Below, piece after piece: positions 42,112 to 51,260 of a stretch of DNA of 59,993 nt. This DNA comes from Lysinibacillus_B sp036662795 (GTDB lineage Bacteria > Bacillota > Bacilli > Bacillales_A > Planococcaceae): positions 1 through 59,993 of the forward strand of contig NZ_JBAFWZ010000019.1 in NCBI RefSeq assembly GCF_036662795.1. Reading direction: 5' to 3'. A program made the position numbers and the translations under genes. The notes beneath the pieces are model-generated. The model was not told where the DNA came from, did no database searches, and was given only the letters and a program-made list of their open reading frames with translations. Numbering within the stretch: the stretch's first letter is position 1; every line of letters begins with the position of its first letter.

Positions 42112-45000
42112 TTACTCTTCTACTAAATAATGATAAATATCGTATTGAACTGGTTCATCTAATATCATATCCATAGTAACTACTGGATATGGTTGGCCCT
42201 TGTCAATTAGAGTCTCATTTTTTGCAGAGGATGGATCAACTTTGACTTTCCCTAGGTAATAGAAATCAATACCTTCAGCATTATCTTTTTTGACAAACAA
42301 TAATACTTCTACATTCATTTTTGAAGAATGAATAATTGGTTGCATATCTTTAGCACTAATAGTTCGCTTTTTAGTGGAACACCATTTGAAAACCTCATTA
42401 GATAGGAATTCATCCATATACATTGCAGCTTCGTAATTTTCATCGTTTTTATGATAATTAACAAAAATAGGACAAACACCATTTCTAGCTCGTCCACCAT
42501 TTAAAGTAGCTTCTTCATTCTTTGGCCAGTTTAGAAGGCGACAAACATCTTTACGTGAATACTTTTGATAATGTGTAAAGGGTATAAGTAAATCATATTT
42601 TTGACTTTTTTCTAATGCACAGAAAATAACATCGTTTACTAATTTTTTGAAGTATTCATTCTGTAACGAATTTTTAAACGGATTATTTAAAGAATAAACA
42701 TTATCTATATTACTAATTAGCGGGTATGTTCCATATTTTTCTATTGATTGTGGAACATAAAAATCGAATGTCAAAATGTTTTCAGCAGATAAAATAGTTT
42801 CTTCGTCAATATAAGTTTTTCCTTCAATTAAAAGTTGAATATATGTATCTTTAGATATAGATTCTTGTTTAATTAAAGATTTTAAGAGTATGATTTCATG
42901 TATTCGTTTTCCATTTATCAATTCATTTGTAATAAAGGATAAGACTTTTTGTTGATATTCGTTTAAAGATGGTTGTTCTTCCTTTGCCTTTTCTAAAAAT
43001 GTATAATAATTTTTCTGTTTAACGGATTTAATTATCACCTCTGGATCTACTGAGTTATTTTTAATAAAATCCAATAACATAGGTACCCTGCCAATACGGT
43101 TTTTTATTTCCGTATATTCTTTTTTTAGGTTAGTAAAAGAAGTTAAGTTTTTTGTATTATTAATCGCCTCAAAAATTCGTTTCTTTGCAATTTCCTCAAA
43201 GTTAACTGTAGAGACACCCTGAATATAGTCAGTATTAACAGTATTTCGACGTACGTTATCTTTATTCATTGTTTTATCGCCAGAAAGGGCAATGGGAATT
43301 AAGAAGTTATTTTTATAGTTTCCGATAAAATCAATGACTGTAACATAATCTTTTTCATTGTGTTTTCTTAATCCGCGACCAAGTTGTTGAATGAATATAA
43401 TACTTGATTGTGTTTGACGAAGCATCACTATCTGATTGATAAATGGTATATCAATCCCTTCATTAAAAATATCAACAGTAAGAATGTACTCTAGCTCACC
43501 AAATTCTAATAGTTGGATTGCTTTTTCCCGTTCATCCTGAGAGTGATCTCCAGTCAGAAAGGAAGTTTTATAGCCTCGTAAATTTAGAATGGCAGATAGC
43601 TCGCGAGCTTCTTCCTTTGAACTACAGAACATTAGCCCACGAACTTTATCACCAGAAAAACCATAGTAAGATATTTTGTCGATAATATGGTCTACGCGTT
43701 CTTTCGCAATTAATTTTTGAAGTGAAGCTGTTTCTGTAATAACTTCCTCACCCATTTCATAGTCAGTCACGCCAAAGTAATGGAATGGGCATAGCATGTC
43801 TTCCTCTAGAGCAGCCTGCAAGCGGATTTCATAGGCGATATTATAGTCAAAAAGCTCGAAAATATTAAAGTTATCTGTTCGTTCAGGCGTGGCAGTCATA
43901 CCTAATAAAAACTTTGGCTCAAAATAGTTAATGATTTTTAAATATGAATCTGCACCAGCTCTGTGAACTTCGTCAATTAAAACATAATCAAAGTGATCTT
44001 TTGCGAATTGTTGTAAATATGAATCACGAGAGATTGTTTGAACTGTTGCAAATAAATAGCGAGCATTTAAGTCCTTTGAGTTTCCAGATAAAATACCGAA
44101 ATCCTCATCATTACCACCTAAAATTTGACGATAATCTGACATCGCCTTTTTTAGAATTTGTTCTCTATGCACAATGAACAACATCCGTTTTGGACCAGCA
44201 TTTCGAACATCAAAAGCAGATAAATAGGTTTTACCTGTACCTGTAGCAGAAATAATTAATCCTTTTGTAGCCCCTGAAGCTCGTAATGCTTTTAATTGAG
44301 CTAGTGCTTCTTCTTGCATTTTATTTGGTTTAATTTCTAAAGCATCTCGTAGTTTGTTAGTCGTATAAAGTGGTTGGGATCGAACAATTTGAGATGGAAA
44401 CTGCTTCGGATTTTCAAGATTATATTTGACTTGATAATCGGTAATCCATTCTTCGGAGAGGGGTGTAGAAGCCTCCCAAGCCTCCTCAAATTGATTTTTA
44501 AAGTGATGTATTACTTCGCCATCCTCTAAAGAGGTTAAGAATACATTCCATTCAAAATTAGCCTTCAATGCACTGTCTGTTAAATTTGAGCTTCCAACAA
44601 TAAGCGAATAGTAATGATCATGCTCAAAAATATAGCCTTTCGAGTGGAACCCTTTTGCACCAGATAGTCTCACTTCTACATTCTTTAATTTCAATAGCTC
44701 TTTAAACATTTTCGGCTGATTAAAGCTTAGAAATGTAGAAGTAAGAATACGCCCCTGAATGCCCTTCTTTTCAAGGTCATACAGCATCGTTTTTAATGTA
44801 GCTAGTCCACCTTCTGTAATAAAGGCAACAGAAAAAATAAATGTTTTACATGTTTTTAGCTCTTGTAAAAGTGTTGATAGAACATTTTCATGCTTTTTAT
44901 TTGTAAGTAACTTCGGTTTAAATTGGGCAGAAACTGGTTTGTTTTGATCGATAAATCCTTTATGCAAAGAGTTCTCAAGTTTTTTCTTTAATTGTTCCAT
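42112..45000 (-). CDS. PLD-nuclease-like/SF2 helicase protein (DUF3427-type C-terminus)
   Basis: 962 aa; the ATG at 45000 follows GGTGG by 7 nt. Residues about 35-180 form a phospholipase D-like domain with a single H-x-K motif (GFHSKGYIFEH, IVGSSNLTDSAL). Residues about 225-600 are an SF2 helicase: Walker A IISATGTGKTYLSAFDV, DEAD-type box DYVLIDEVHRAGA, motif III GMTATPERTDNF and motif VI QQLGRGLRKHNEKD. The remaining 360 residues match the DUF3427 type, often found in such proteins. PLD-helicase proteins are frequent in restriction and defence loci. It lies 24 bp after the NUDIX gene, in one operon. Confidence 0.85.
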   Translation of the reverse strand: MEQLKKKLENSLHKGFIDQNKPVSAQFKPKLLTNKKHENVLSTLLQELKTCKTFIFSVAFITEGGLATLKTMLYDLEKKGIQGRILTSTFLSFNQPKMFKELLKLKNVEVRLSGAKGFHSKGYIFEHDHYYSLIVGSSNLTDSALKANFEWNVFLTSLEDGEVIHHFKNQFEEAWEASTPLSEEWITDYQVKYNLENPKQFPSQIVRSQPLYTTNKLRDALEIKPNKMQEEALAQLKALRASGATKGLIISATGTGKTYLSAFDVRNAGPKRMLFIVHREQILKKAMSDYRQILGGNDEDFGILSGNSKDLNARYLFATVQTISRDSYLQQFAKDHFDYVLIDEVHRAGADSYLKIINYFEPKFLLGMTATPERTDNFNIFELFDYNIAYEIRLQAALEEDMLCPFHYFGVTDYEMGEEVITETASLQKLIAKERVDHIIDKISYYGFSGDKVRGLMFCSSKEEARELSAILNLRGYKTSFLTGDHSQDEREKAIQLLEFGELEYILTVDIFNEGIDIPFINQIVMLRQTQSSIIFIQQLGRGLRKHNEKDYVTVIDFIGNYKNNFLIPIALSGDKTMNKDNVRRNTVNTDYIQGVSTVNFEEIAKKRIFEAINNTKNLTSFTNLKKEYTEIKNRIGRVPMLLDFIKNNSVDPEVIIKSVKQKNYYTFLEKAKEEQPSLNEYQQKVLSFITNELINGKRIHEIILLKSLIKQESISKDTYIQLLIEGKTYIDEETILSAENILTFDFYVPQSIEKYGTYPLISNIDNVYSLNNPFKNSLQNEYFKKLVNDVIFCALEKSQKYDLLIPFTHYQKYSRKDVCRLLNWPKNEEATLNGGRARNGVCPIFVNYHKNDENYEAAMYMDEFLSNEVFKWCSTKKRTISAKDMQPIIHSSKMNVEVLLFVKKDNAEGIDFYYLGKVKVDPSSAKNETLIDKGQPYPVVTMDMILDEPVQYDIYHYLVEE

Positions 45001-45024
45001 TTCTAAACCACCGACCTTCAATGA

Positions 45025-45420
45025 TTATTTTTCAGATGCTAATTTCTCAACTGCTGGAATATCTGCTGGTGCAAAATCTAGAGATGTTAACAAATTACGT
45101 GGTACCCATTTTGTTTCCGCATGCTCTAAGGCAACAGGTACACCATTTAAAATAGTTGACTGATATGTTTCAAGGCGAACAATGACTTTTTCATATTCAT
45201 AAGTTGTATCTTCTACCTTATTACCAACTGTTATTTCACAATTAAACTCTTCCTTAATTTCACGAGCAAGTGCCTGCTCAGGTGTTTCGTTTTCTTCAAT
45301 TTTTCCACCTGGGAATTCCCAATAGTTTGGTAACGACATTTCAGGGCTTCTTAACGCACAGAAGATTTCTTTTTTGTCGTTTTCAATAATAGCTCCAACT
45401 ACGTGCACTGTTTTTTTCAT
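45025..45420 (-). CDS. NUDIX hydrolase (MutT-like nucleoside triphosphate pyrophosphohydrolase)
   Basis: 131 aa from the ATG at 45420. The NUDIX box is complete: GGKIEENETPEQALAREIKE then EF, in the G-x5-E-x7-REUxEExGU pattern. VVGAIIENDKKEIFCALRSP and NYWEFPGG mark the MutT/CTP-pyrophosphohydrolase-like group that cleaves modified or free NTPs. First gene of a two-gene operon with the PLD-helicase. TATAAT at about 45454-45459 on the minus strand is a possible -10. Confidence 0.88.
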   Translation of the reverse strand: MKKTVHVVGAIIENDKKEIFCALRSPEMSLPNYWEFPGGKIEENETPEQALAREIKEEFNCEITVGNKVEDTTYEYEKVIVRLETYQSTILNGVPVALEHAETKWVPRNLLTSLDFAPADIPAVEKLASEK

Positions 45421-45556
45421 ACAAATACCCCAACCTTTCCTATATAAAAATATTATACCGAACTCTTTTATAGCATGCAGCTTAAAGTAATGCATTACAA
45501 AATGCTTTACGATCTTTCAAGATCCTTTTAGTGTGTTCAGTAAAGGAGTGAGTGGA

Positions 45557-45763
45557 ATGAAAGAAATTGTGATAACTATTCAACATGGATTAGTGACGAG
45601 TGTAATAGCTGAAGAAGAGGTTAAGGTAATCTTTATGGATTTAGATGGTGGGCATGAAGATCAAAAGGTCGTAATTAATGAGTGGCCTTACTATGTGGAT
45701 GAATATATAGCTGATGTGGATAAAAAGGGTGTTAACGATATTAGAAAGGAACTAGATAAATAA
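45557..45763 (+). CDS. Small acidic hypothetical protein, 68 aa
   Basis: ATG at 45557, 8-9 nt after AAAGGAG; an eight-codon extension is dropped. MKEIVITIQHGLVTSVIAEE begins it; it ends VDKKGVNDIRKELDK. Strongly acidic, with beta-strand-like N-terminal half and no signal peptide. It lies 118 bp before the McrB-like gene on the same strand. Function unknown. Confidence 0.6.
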   Translation: MKEIVITIQHGLVTSVIAEEEVKVIFMDLDGGHEDQKVVINEWPYYVDEYIADVDKKGVNDIRKELDK

Positions 45764-45880
45764 AGATAATTAAGGAATTTTGGGTTAATTATGAATTATA
45801 ATTAAATAATGTGAATGGTTAGAGGGATTTGAAGGATCTATCAATTCTATCTAGAAATATACAAAATAGAGGTGATATTT

Positions 45881-47362
45881 TTGCTGCAAATTGAAGATGT
45901 AGTTTTAATTAAAATAAATCGAAGTTATCGAGAGGGTATGACACCTAAAGAATTATATGAAGCGACAAGTCGTAGTTGGGTAGCTTCTCTTGAAAAGACA
46001 GATACACGTGATATTCAGTACTATTGTGCAGTTTATACAAATAAAATTATTGAAGTATATGATTTTGAGGGTTATGAAGAAGAGATACCGAAAAGAACGC
46101 CGTCTAGGTATATTTTACATGGAAAAGTTACAGACCATGAAACTCGAAATAAATTACTTGGTCTAGATGTTAGTTCTATTCATAAAGGTTCAGGAAATCC
46201 TATTAAATATACTAATTTAGATGTGCTTTTAAGCATTGATAATGAGAATGAAGAAGGTGAAGTAATAGTGGATAATGTTCACTTAGAAAACCTCCCTTCC
46301 CACACCCACGCCTACCTAACCTCCCGAGGCTTCCTCTATTCCAAGGAAAACATCGCGAACCTATACCTCTCCCTCCGCAGTAAACCGTTCGTTATTATTT
46401 CCGGTATTTCGGGAACGGGGAAGACGAAGATTGTGCAGTTGTTTGCGGAGAGTGTGGGGGCAACGGAGGAGGATGGGCAGTTTAAGTTGATTTCGGTGCG
46501 TCCGGATTGGAGTGATAGTTCGGACTTACTTGGGTATAAAAATTTGCAGGATGAGTTTGTGGAGGGGCAGCTGACGGAGATGGTGAAGCGGGCACATGAT
46601 AATCCGCAGCTTCCGCATTTTGTTGTGCTGGATGAGATGAATTTGGCGCGAGTGGAGTATTATTTGAGTGAGTTTTTAAGTATTATGGAGAGCCGCCGAG
46701 TGGGTGAGGATGGAGAAGTGGTTTCCTCGACACTTGTGACAACGAATGATAGGGAGTTTTCGTTGCCGAATAACTTGTACATCATCGGGACGGTGAATAT
46801 GGATGAGACGACGCATCCGTTCAGTAAAAAGGTGCTAGATCGTGCGAATACAATTGAATTTAATGATATTAGATTAACCAACTTTGATATGTTTGAGCAG
46901 GAAACAGAAGAGGTAGCTGCAGTCCGTGTAGGGAACGAGCAATTTGAATCAAAGTATCTGTATTTAAAGCAGGCTTATCCACAAAATAAGGAGCTTGTCC
47001 AAAAAGTTTCAACACAGCTTGAGTTAATTAATCAACAGTTACAAACAATTTATGCACAGGTCGGCTATCGTGTACGTGATGAAATTTGCTTCTACATGCT
47101 GTATAACGATGAAATGAATTTGCTTTCTGAAAACGAAGCCTTCGATTTTTGTGTGATGCAAAAGATTTTACCGCGTATTTCTGGTGCGGATTCGACTGTA
47201 GAAGACTTGCTCAAAAACTTATTTGAGCAGTTTGCAGGAGAAGCATATGAGAAGGATAAAGCAGTGTCAGAAGATGCACCTTATCCACGTAGTGCTAAAA
47301 AAGTGGCGGAGATGCTGAAACGATTACATAAAGATAGCTTCACGTCATTTTGGATATCGTAA
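45881..47362 (+). CDS. McrB-like AAA+ ATPase/GTPase of a McrBC-type restriction system
   Basis: 493 aa from TTG at 45881, 8 nt after GAGG; a GTG at 45872 overlaps that site. Residues about 1-125 form a separate N-terminal domain (EDVVLIKINRSYREGM, YCAVYTNKIIEVYDFEGYEE, GNPIKYTN), of a kind found fused to restriction proteins and possibly a DNA-reading module. Then a McrB-type motor: Walker A IISGISGTGKTKIVQLF, Walker B FVVLDEMNLARVEYYLSEF and sensor NLYIIGTVNMDETTH. Base composition changes sharply near 46285. The McrC-like gene follows after 12 bp. Confidence 0.85.
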   Translation: MLQIEDVVLIKINRSYREGMTPKELYEATSRSWVASLEKTDTRDIQYYCAVYTNKIIEVYDFEGYEEEIPKRTPSRYILHGKVTDHETRNKLLGLDVSSIHKGSGNPIKYTNLDVLLSIDNENEEGEVIVDNVHLENLPSHTHAYLTSRGFLYSKENIANLYLSLRSKPFVIISGISGTGKTKIVQLFAESVGATEEDGQFKLISVRPDWSDSSDLLGYKNLQDEFVEGQLTEMVKRAHDNPQLPHFVVLDEMNLARVEYYLSEFLSIMESRRVGEDGEVVSSTLVTTNDREFSLPNNLYIIGTVNMDETTHPFSKKVLDRANTIEFNDIRLTNFDMFEQETEEVAAVRVGNEQFESKYLYLKQAYPQNKELVQKVSTQLELINQQLQTIYAQVGYRVRDEICFYMLYNDEMNLLSENEAFDFCVMQKILPRISGADSTVEDLLKNLFEQFAGEAYEKDKAVSEDAPYPRSAKKVAEMLKRLHKDSFTSFWIS

Positions 47363-47374
47363 GGAGGAGATACC

Positions 47375-49753
47375 ATGCTCCAAACGACAAAAGAAATAGA
47401 AATATTAGTCATTGAGACGACGGAGGTAACCGTTGTATTGAAAGGGAAACTCGACACAAGAAAGCATCGTTCCGCATCGGGGTTCATACCGATGACATTT
47501 TCTACAGATGCCATCGATGCCGATGTGCAAATATATCATACGGAAAGAGAGCAGTTAACACCTTTTGAGCCGAATACAATGGCACCGATTTTTTTCGAGA
47601 ATGGCAATTATGAGCTCATTATTTTGCCTCCACCGAAAACGAAGGATATTTTTAGTTTTTATCATGAATATGAGCCCTTTCGAAATGCCGTCACCAAGCT
47701 TTCAAGGTCAGATATTTTAACTGGGAATCTTCATTTTCGAAATGAAGTCGGTTTATCGACGATGGAGATCCACAAAAATGGTCAGAAGCTTTTTTCATTC
47801 ACCATTGAAGTGTTTCCGACAAAGCTGGATTATCAAAAGGATTATACGGCGCTACTCGATGAAGTGAATGCAGAAATTTATAATTTGGCGTTTAGTTTTA
47901 TTCGTCGTACTCATTTACGTGCAAGTCGAAAGCAATATAAAGAACCGTCACTGACTGAGTTTTATCGTATTTTGAGGGAGCATTTTGATGAGTACATAAA
48001 GGCAGTTAATAATGTTGAACGGTTTCCACATCATAGGCTTGTGACAACGTATGAGGAAGTACGCGGCGACCGTTTGCGTAAACAGGATAGTAAGGGACGG
48101 GCGTATTTACGTAAGAATGCACATCGCTTTGTGGATGTGGCGAATGGTTTGCCGTTAGCGAATCGAACGGTGATGCCGGAAAAAGGCTTGCTCGTCAAGA
48201 AGCAACAAACCCATGATACACACGAAAATCGCTATGTAAAATGGTCGATGCAACGAATTCGGGCGCGGGTTGGTCATGTAAAGGAAGAAGTGTTGAAATC
48301 GTGTAAAGCTCGAAAAGTGAATCCGGATCGGGCATTGCTACAGCTGTTAGAGCATATGGAGCAAAGAATCTGTGTTCATTTACGAAAACCCCTATGGAAG
48401 CAGGTTGGGCAGCTCGACCGTTCTGTATATAGTTTAGTCATGCAGATGGGAACGGGCTACCGGGAAGTCTTTCAAATCTATGCTATTCTTTCACAAAGTC
48501 TTGTGCTGCACGGGGATATTTATAAAATGTCGGTTAAGGATATTGCGACACTTTATGAATACTGGACATTCCTCAAGCTCGGGCAAATTTTAGCGAAGAA
48601 ATGTATTGGCTTAGAGCAGGATATTGTAAGGGTGGACCGTGGTGGCTTATATGTGAGCTTAAAGCAAAATCAAACGGCTACTCGTAGGTTTAAGCACCCA
48701 ATAACAGAAGAAGAGGTAACACTTCGCTATCAATATAATACGGGGAACAGTTTGCCTACAGTGCGGCAAAATCCAGATTCGATGCTCAGTATTGCGAAGA
48801 AGGGGAAAGATTATTTATTCCAATATATTTTTGATGCGAAGTACCGGATTAATGCAGAGGGGCAACCTGGACCAATGGAAGAGGATATTAACACGATGCA
48901 CCGTTACCGGGATTCGATTGTCGTGAAACAGGGTGGTAAATACGAGCGAACGGCTTTTGGGGCATACGTGCTGTTTCCTTGGAATAATGAAAAGGAGTAC
49001 CGTAAGCATCCACTATATGAGAGCATTGGGGAAGTCAATATCGGAGGTCTTCCGTTTTTACCGCATCACACAGGACTTGTAGAAGAAGTCATCGATAATT
49101 TACTGCATAAAAACGCCGACGAATTGCAACGTGAAGGTATTTTACCAAGAGGTGCAATGAGCTATTTGCAGGAGCAGGAAGGCACCGTGCTTGTTGTGCA
49201 TGAAAGAAATATTGTGAATCCGGAGGCATTAGTAGAGGATTCCGTTTCTACATTTATCACGTTAGAAAATGAATCATTGCCGGAAGGATACGAGGCTGTT
49301 AAGCAGATAGCGATTGGCAAAGATCAAGGAGTGCATACGATTACGAATGCTCAGTTTATACAAAGTAATGCAACCGAAGTGAAGTTTTATTTAGACCATA
49401 TAGAGTCACATACGCTGCTTTTGAAAGAGCCTTATGAATGGGTGACACCTTTTATTGTTGATATAGAAAGCTTTGATTTGGCAGATGAGTTTGTGGAGCT
49501 TTTTGTCCAAGGAAGAGAGCTTGAATTATTAAAGATGTTCCGCCGTATTTCAAAAGACGTACAAGTGCAGTTAGATCAGCATCAAATTACTGGCACGAAT
49601 AGGGTGGTTAGATTTATTGTAGGGGATAAAGCCTTCGCTCTTCAGGAGGATGCACTTGTTTGTGATGGCTTAGAAATTGCGTATGCCGAACGCCCTTTAT
49701 ATGAAATTTTTGAGCGAGTGACAAAGATTTTAGGCATTTCTACTTTAGGGTAG
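47375..49753 (+). CDS. McrC-like DUF2357 endonuclease subunit
   Basis: 792 aa, AAGGAGGAGATACC before ATG. N-terminal half is DUF2357 type (FRNEVGLSTMEIHKNGQKLF, NRYVKWSMQRIRARVGHVKE). Middle region is a PD-(D/E)XK nuclease of the DUF524/PDDEXK_7 group: PDSMLSIAKKGKDYLFQYIF then DAKYRI gives Asp near 468 and D-x-K near 487. Such subunits cut DNA when driven by the McrB-like motor. The C-terminal 200 residues are not recognised. No methyltransferase gene lies nearby, as expected for a type IV (modification-dependent) system. Confidence 0.83.
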   Translation: MLQTTKEIEILVIETTEVTVVLKGKLDTRKHRSASGFIPMTFSTDAIDADVQIYHTEREQLTPFEPNTMAPIFFENGNYELIILPPPKTKDIFSFYHEYEPFRNAVTKLSRSDILTGNLHFRNEVGLSTMEIHKNGQKLFSFTIEVFPTKLDYQKDYTALLDEVNAEIYNLAFSFIRRTHLRASRKQYKEPSLTEFYRILREHFDEYIKAVNNVERFPHHRLVTTYEEVRGDRLRKQDSKGRAYLRKNAHRFVDVANGLPLANRTVMPEKGLLVKKQQTHDTHENRYVKWSMQRIRARVGHVKEEVLKSCKARKVNPDRALLQLLEHMEQRICVHLRKPLWKQVGQLDRSVYSLVMQMGTGYREVFQIYAILSQSLVLHGDIYKMSVKDIATLYEYWTFLKLGQILAKKCIGLEQDIVRVDRGGLYVSLKQNQTATRRFKHPITEEEVTLRYQYNTGNSLPTVRQNPDSMLSIAKKGKDYLFQYIFDAKYRINAEGQPGPMEEDINTMHRYRDSIVVKQGGKYERTAFGAYVLFPWNNEKEYRKHPLYESIGEVNIGGLPFLPHHTGLVEEVIDNLLHKNADELQREGILPRGAMSYLQEQEGTVLVVHERNIVNPEALVEDSVSTFITLENESLPEGYEAVKQIAIGKDQGVHTITNAQFIQSNATEVKFYLDHIESHTLLLKEPYEWVTPFIVDIESFDLADEFVELFVQGRELELLKMFRRISKDVQVQLDQHQITGTNRVVRFIVGDKAFALQEDALVCDGLEIAYAERPLYEIFERVTKILGISTLG

Positions 49754-49882
49754 AGATGCTTTTCTTTTCATTGTTAACCATCCTTAAGCTATCAACCGTT
49801 AACAGCCGGAAAAACGCTAAGACACAGCAGCATATTTATGTGTTATTATCTTCCTAAATAAGGCAGTTAGTGGAGGGTTAAT

Positions 49883-50995
49883 ATGAAATTGGAAATTGGT
49901 GAATCACTCATTACTTCTTGGTTAAAGCACATAAAGAAATGTCAGGTTGTTCAAGCAAATTGGAAGCCATCAATTGCGTCATGGGAGCTGGAAAATCTAC
50001 AGGAAATTGAACGTGTTGTTGGATTTGCAAGTGACTATTTTCAAAAAGAATATAAGATCGCTCTTTTTAAAAATTCGGCATCTATCTTACAAACGATTCG
50101 TCAGGCAGAGATTGATGTGCTCGGTATTGAGCTACAGCAAGGACAACTTCAAAAAATGTACGCAGTGGATGTGGCATTTCACGAGGGTGGATTATCGTAT
50201 GGAAATAAAACAGATACAGCTGCTCGAATTGCTAAAAAAATACTTCGAACAGTTATTTGTTTATATGGCTATTTTCAAGTAAGAGAGGGAGAGATTATTT
50301 TCACATCACCTAAAGTACATAATAGCTATTTAGAAGAAATTCGGCCAGTGTTAGTGGCTATAGAAGGAATTTTAAAAACCTTTCAATTCAATTTTAGCGT
50401 TCGATTTATTGCTAATGAGAGTTTTGATGAAGAAATATTAACGCCGATATTAAATCACTCTTCTAATGTTGCGGATACTTCAGAGCTATTTATGCGAAGT
50501 GTACAACTGATAAAGCTATTCCATCCAATTTACGACGAGAGAACAGTGTCAAAGTCACCAGAAAAGCAACTACCTAAACCTAGAATGCGGGAGCAGAATA
50601 CCATACCTACAGTTCCTGATAGACCACCAACTGTAAACGCTATTTCAACGGAGTACTCTGGAAAGTTCAGCAACCGCCCTACGATGAAAATAGGGGAACT
50701 TATTCAAACAGCCTTTCCTTTTATGCTAAGGCATGGTTTATTATCTTCTGAAGACATTGAAAGATTAGCAGATGCTCGGTATAGTAAGCAGACATTTGAT
50801 ATGAATTTTCCAGTATTAAAAGAGGTCACAGTGACAGCTAATATTAACCAGCAAATAATGGATCAACAAGGTTATGTTCGATATTATAAAAAAGGTTTCT
50901 ATGAATATAATGGTAAAAAATTTGCCTTAAGTTCACAATGGTATGACCGTATGCGAGGTAAATTGGAAAAATGGTTGCGAGACAGAGGTGTATAA
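49883..50995 (+). CDS. Unrecognised 370-aa protein next to the McrBC-like genes
   Basis: ATG with AGTGGAGGGTTAAT upstream. Residues about 50-135 (IRQAEIDVLGIELQQG, MYAVDVAFHEGGLSYGNKTD, KILRTVICLYGYFQV) look like a restriction-endonuclease-type core, with Glu/Asp in EIDVLG and Asp/Glu in VDVAFHE but no clear Lys. Residues about 215-255 are a Pro-rich linker. The C-terminus may be a DNA-binding wing (SEDIERLADARYSKQTFDMN, YVRYYKKGFYEYNGKKFALS). It follows the McrC-like gene by 129 bp. It could be an accessory subunit or independent. Confidence 0.6.
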   Translation: MKLEIGESLITSWLKHIKKCQVVQANWKPSIASWELENLQEIERVVGFASDYFQKEYKIALFKNSASILQTIRQAEIDVLGIELQQGQLQKMYAVDVAFHEGGLSYGNKTDTAARIAKKILRTVICLYGYFQVREGEIIFTSPKVHNSYLEEIRPVLVAIEGILKTFQFNFSVRFIANESFDEEILTPILNHSSNVADTSELFMRSVQLIKLFHPIYDERTVSKSPEKQLPKPRMREQNTIPTVPDRPPTVNAISTEYSGKFSNRPTMKIGELIQTAFPFMLRHGLLSSEDIERLADARYSKQTFDMNFPVLKEVTVTANINQQIMDQQGYVRYYKKGFYEYNGKKFALSSQWYDRMRGKLEKWLRDRGV

Positions 50996-51032
50996 GTGAT
51001 ATATCCAGAACTATTTTTGCAATTTTAGCACA

Positions 51033-51165
51033 CGTAACGGAGAGCGGCGACTCCAGCGGGATGAGCTTGAGCTGAAAGCCCCGCAGGAACGAAGTGACGA
51101 GGAGATTGAAGCCAAGCCCGCGGAAAGCGTCCGCTCGGAGTGTAGTGTGCGGTGCATATAGCACC
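51033..51165. repeat. Bacillales-type GC-rich dispersed repeat, copy 2
   Basis: Core CCCCGCAGGAACGAAGTGAC, GAGGAGATTGAAGCC and GCCCGCGGAAAGCGTCCGCT, in the same order as the copy at 29796-29958. A fragment (CGGAGAGCGGAAGC) also occurs at about 57884-57900. Non-coding. Confidence 0.7.
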
Positions 51166-51260
51166 CCCCCCGATTTTTTATACTCAACCCATAAAAATAT
51201 CAATATGCTATAATTTAACAAAATTAACCATAGGAAATTGAAAAAGTAGGGGGAACAATC

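Noticed and set aside
42112..50995. Prophage or integrative element carrying the defence-like genes
   Set aside because: No integrase, transposase, tRNA attachment site or flanking direct repeat was seen.
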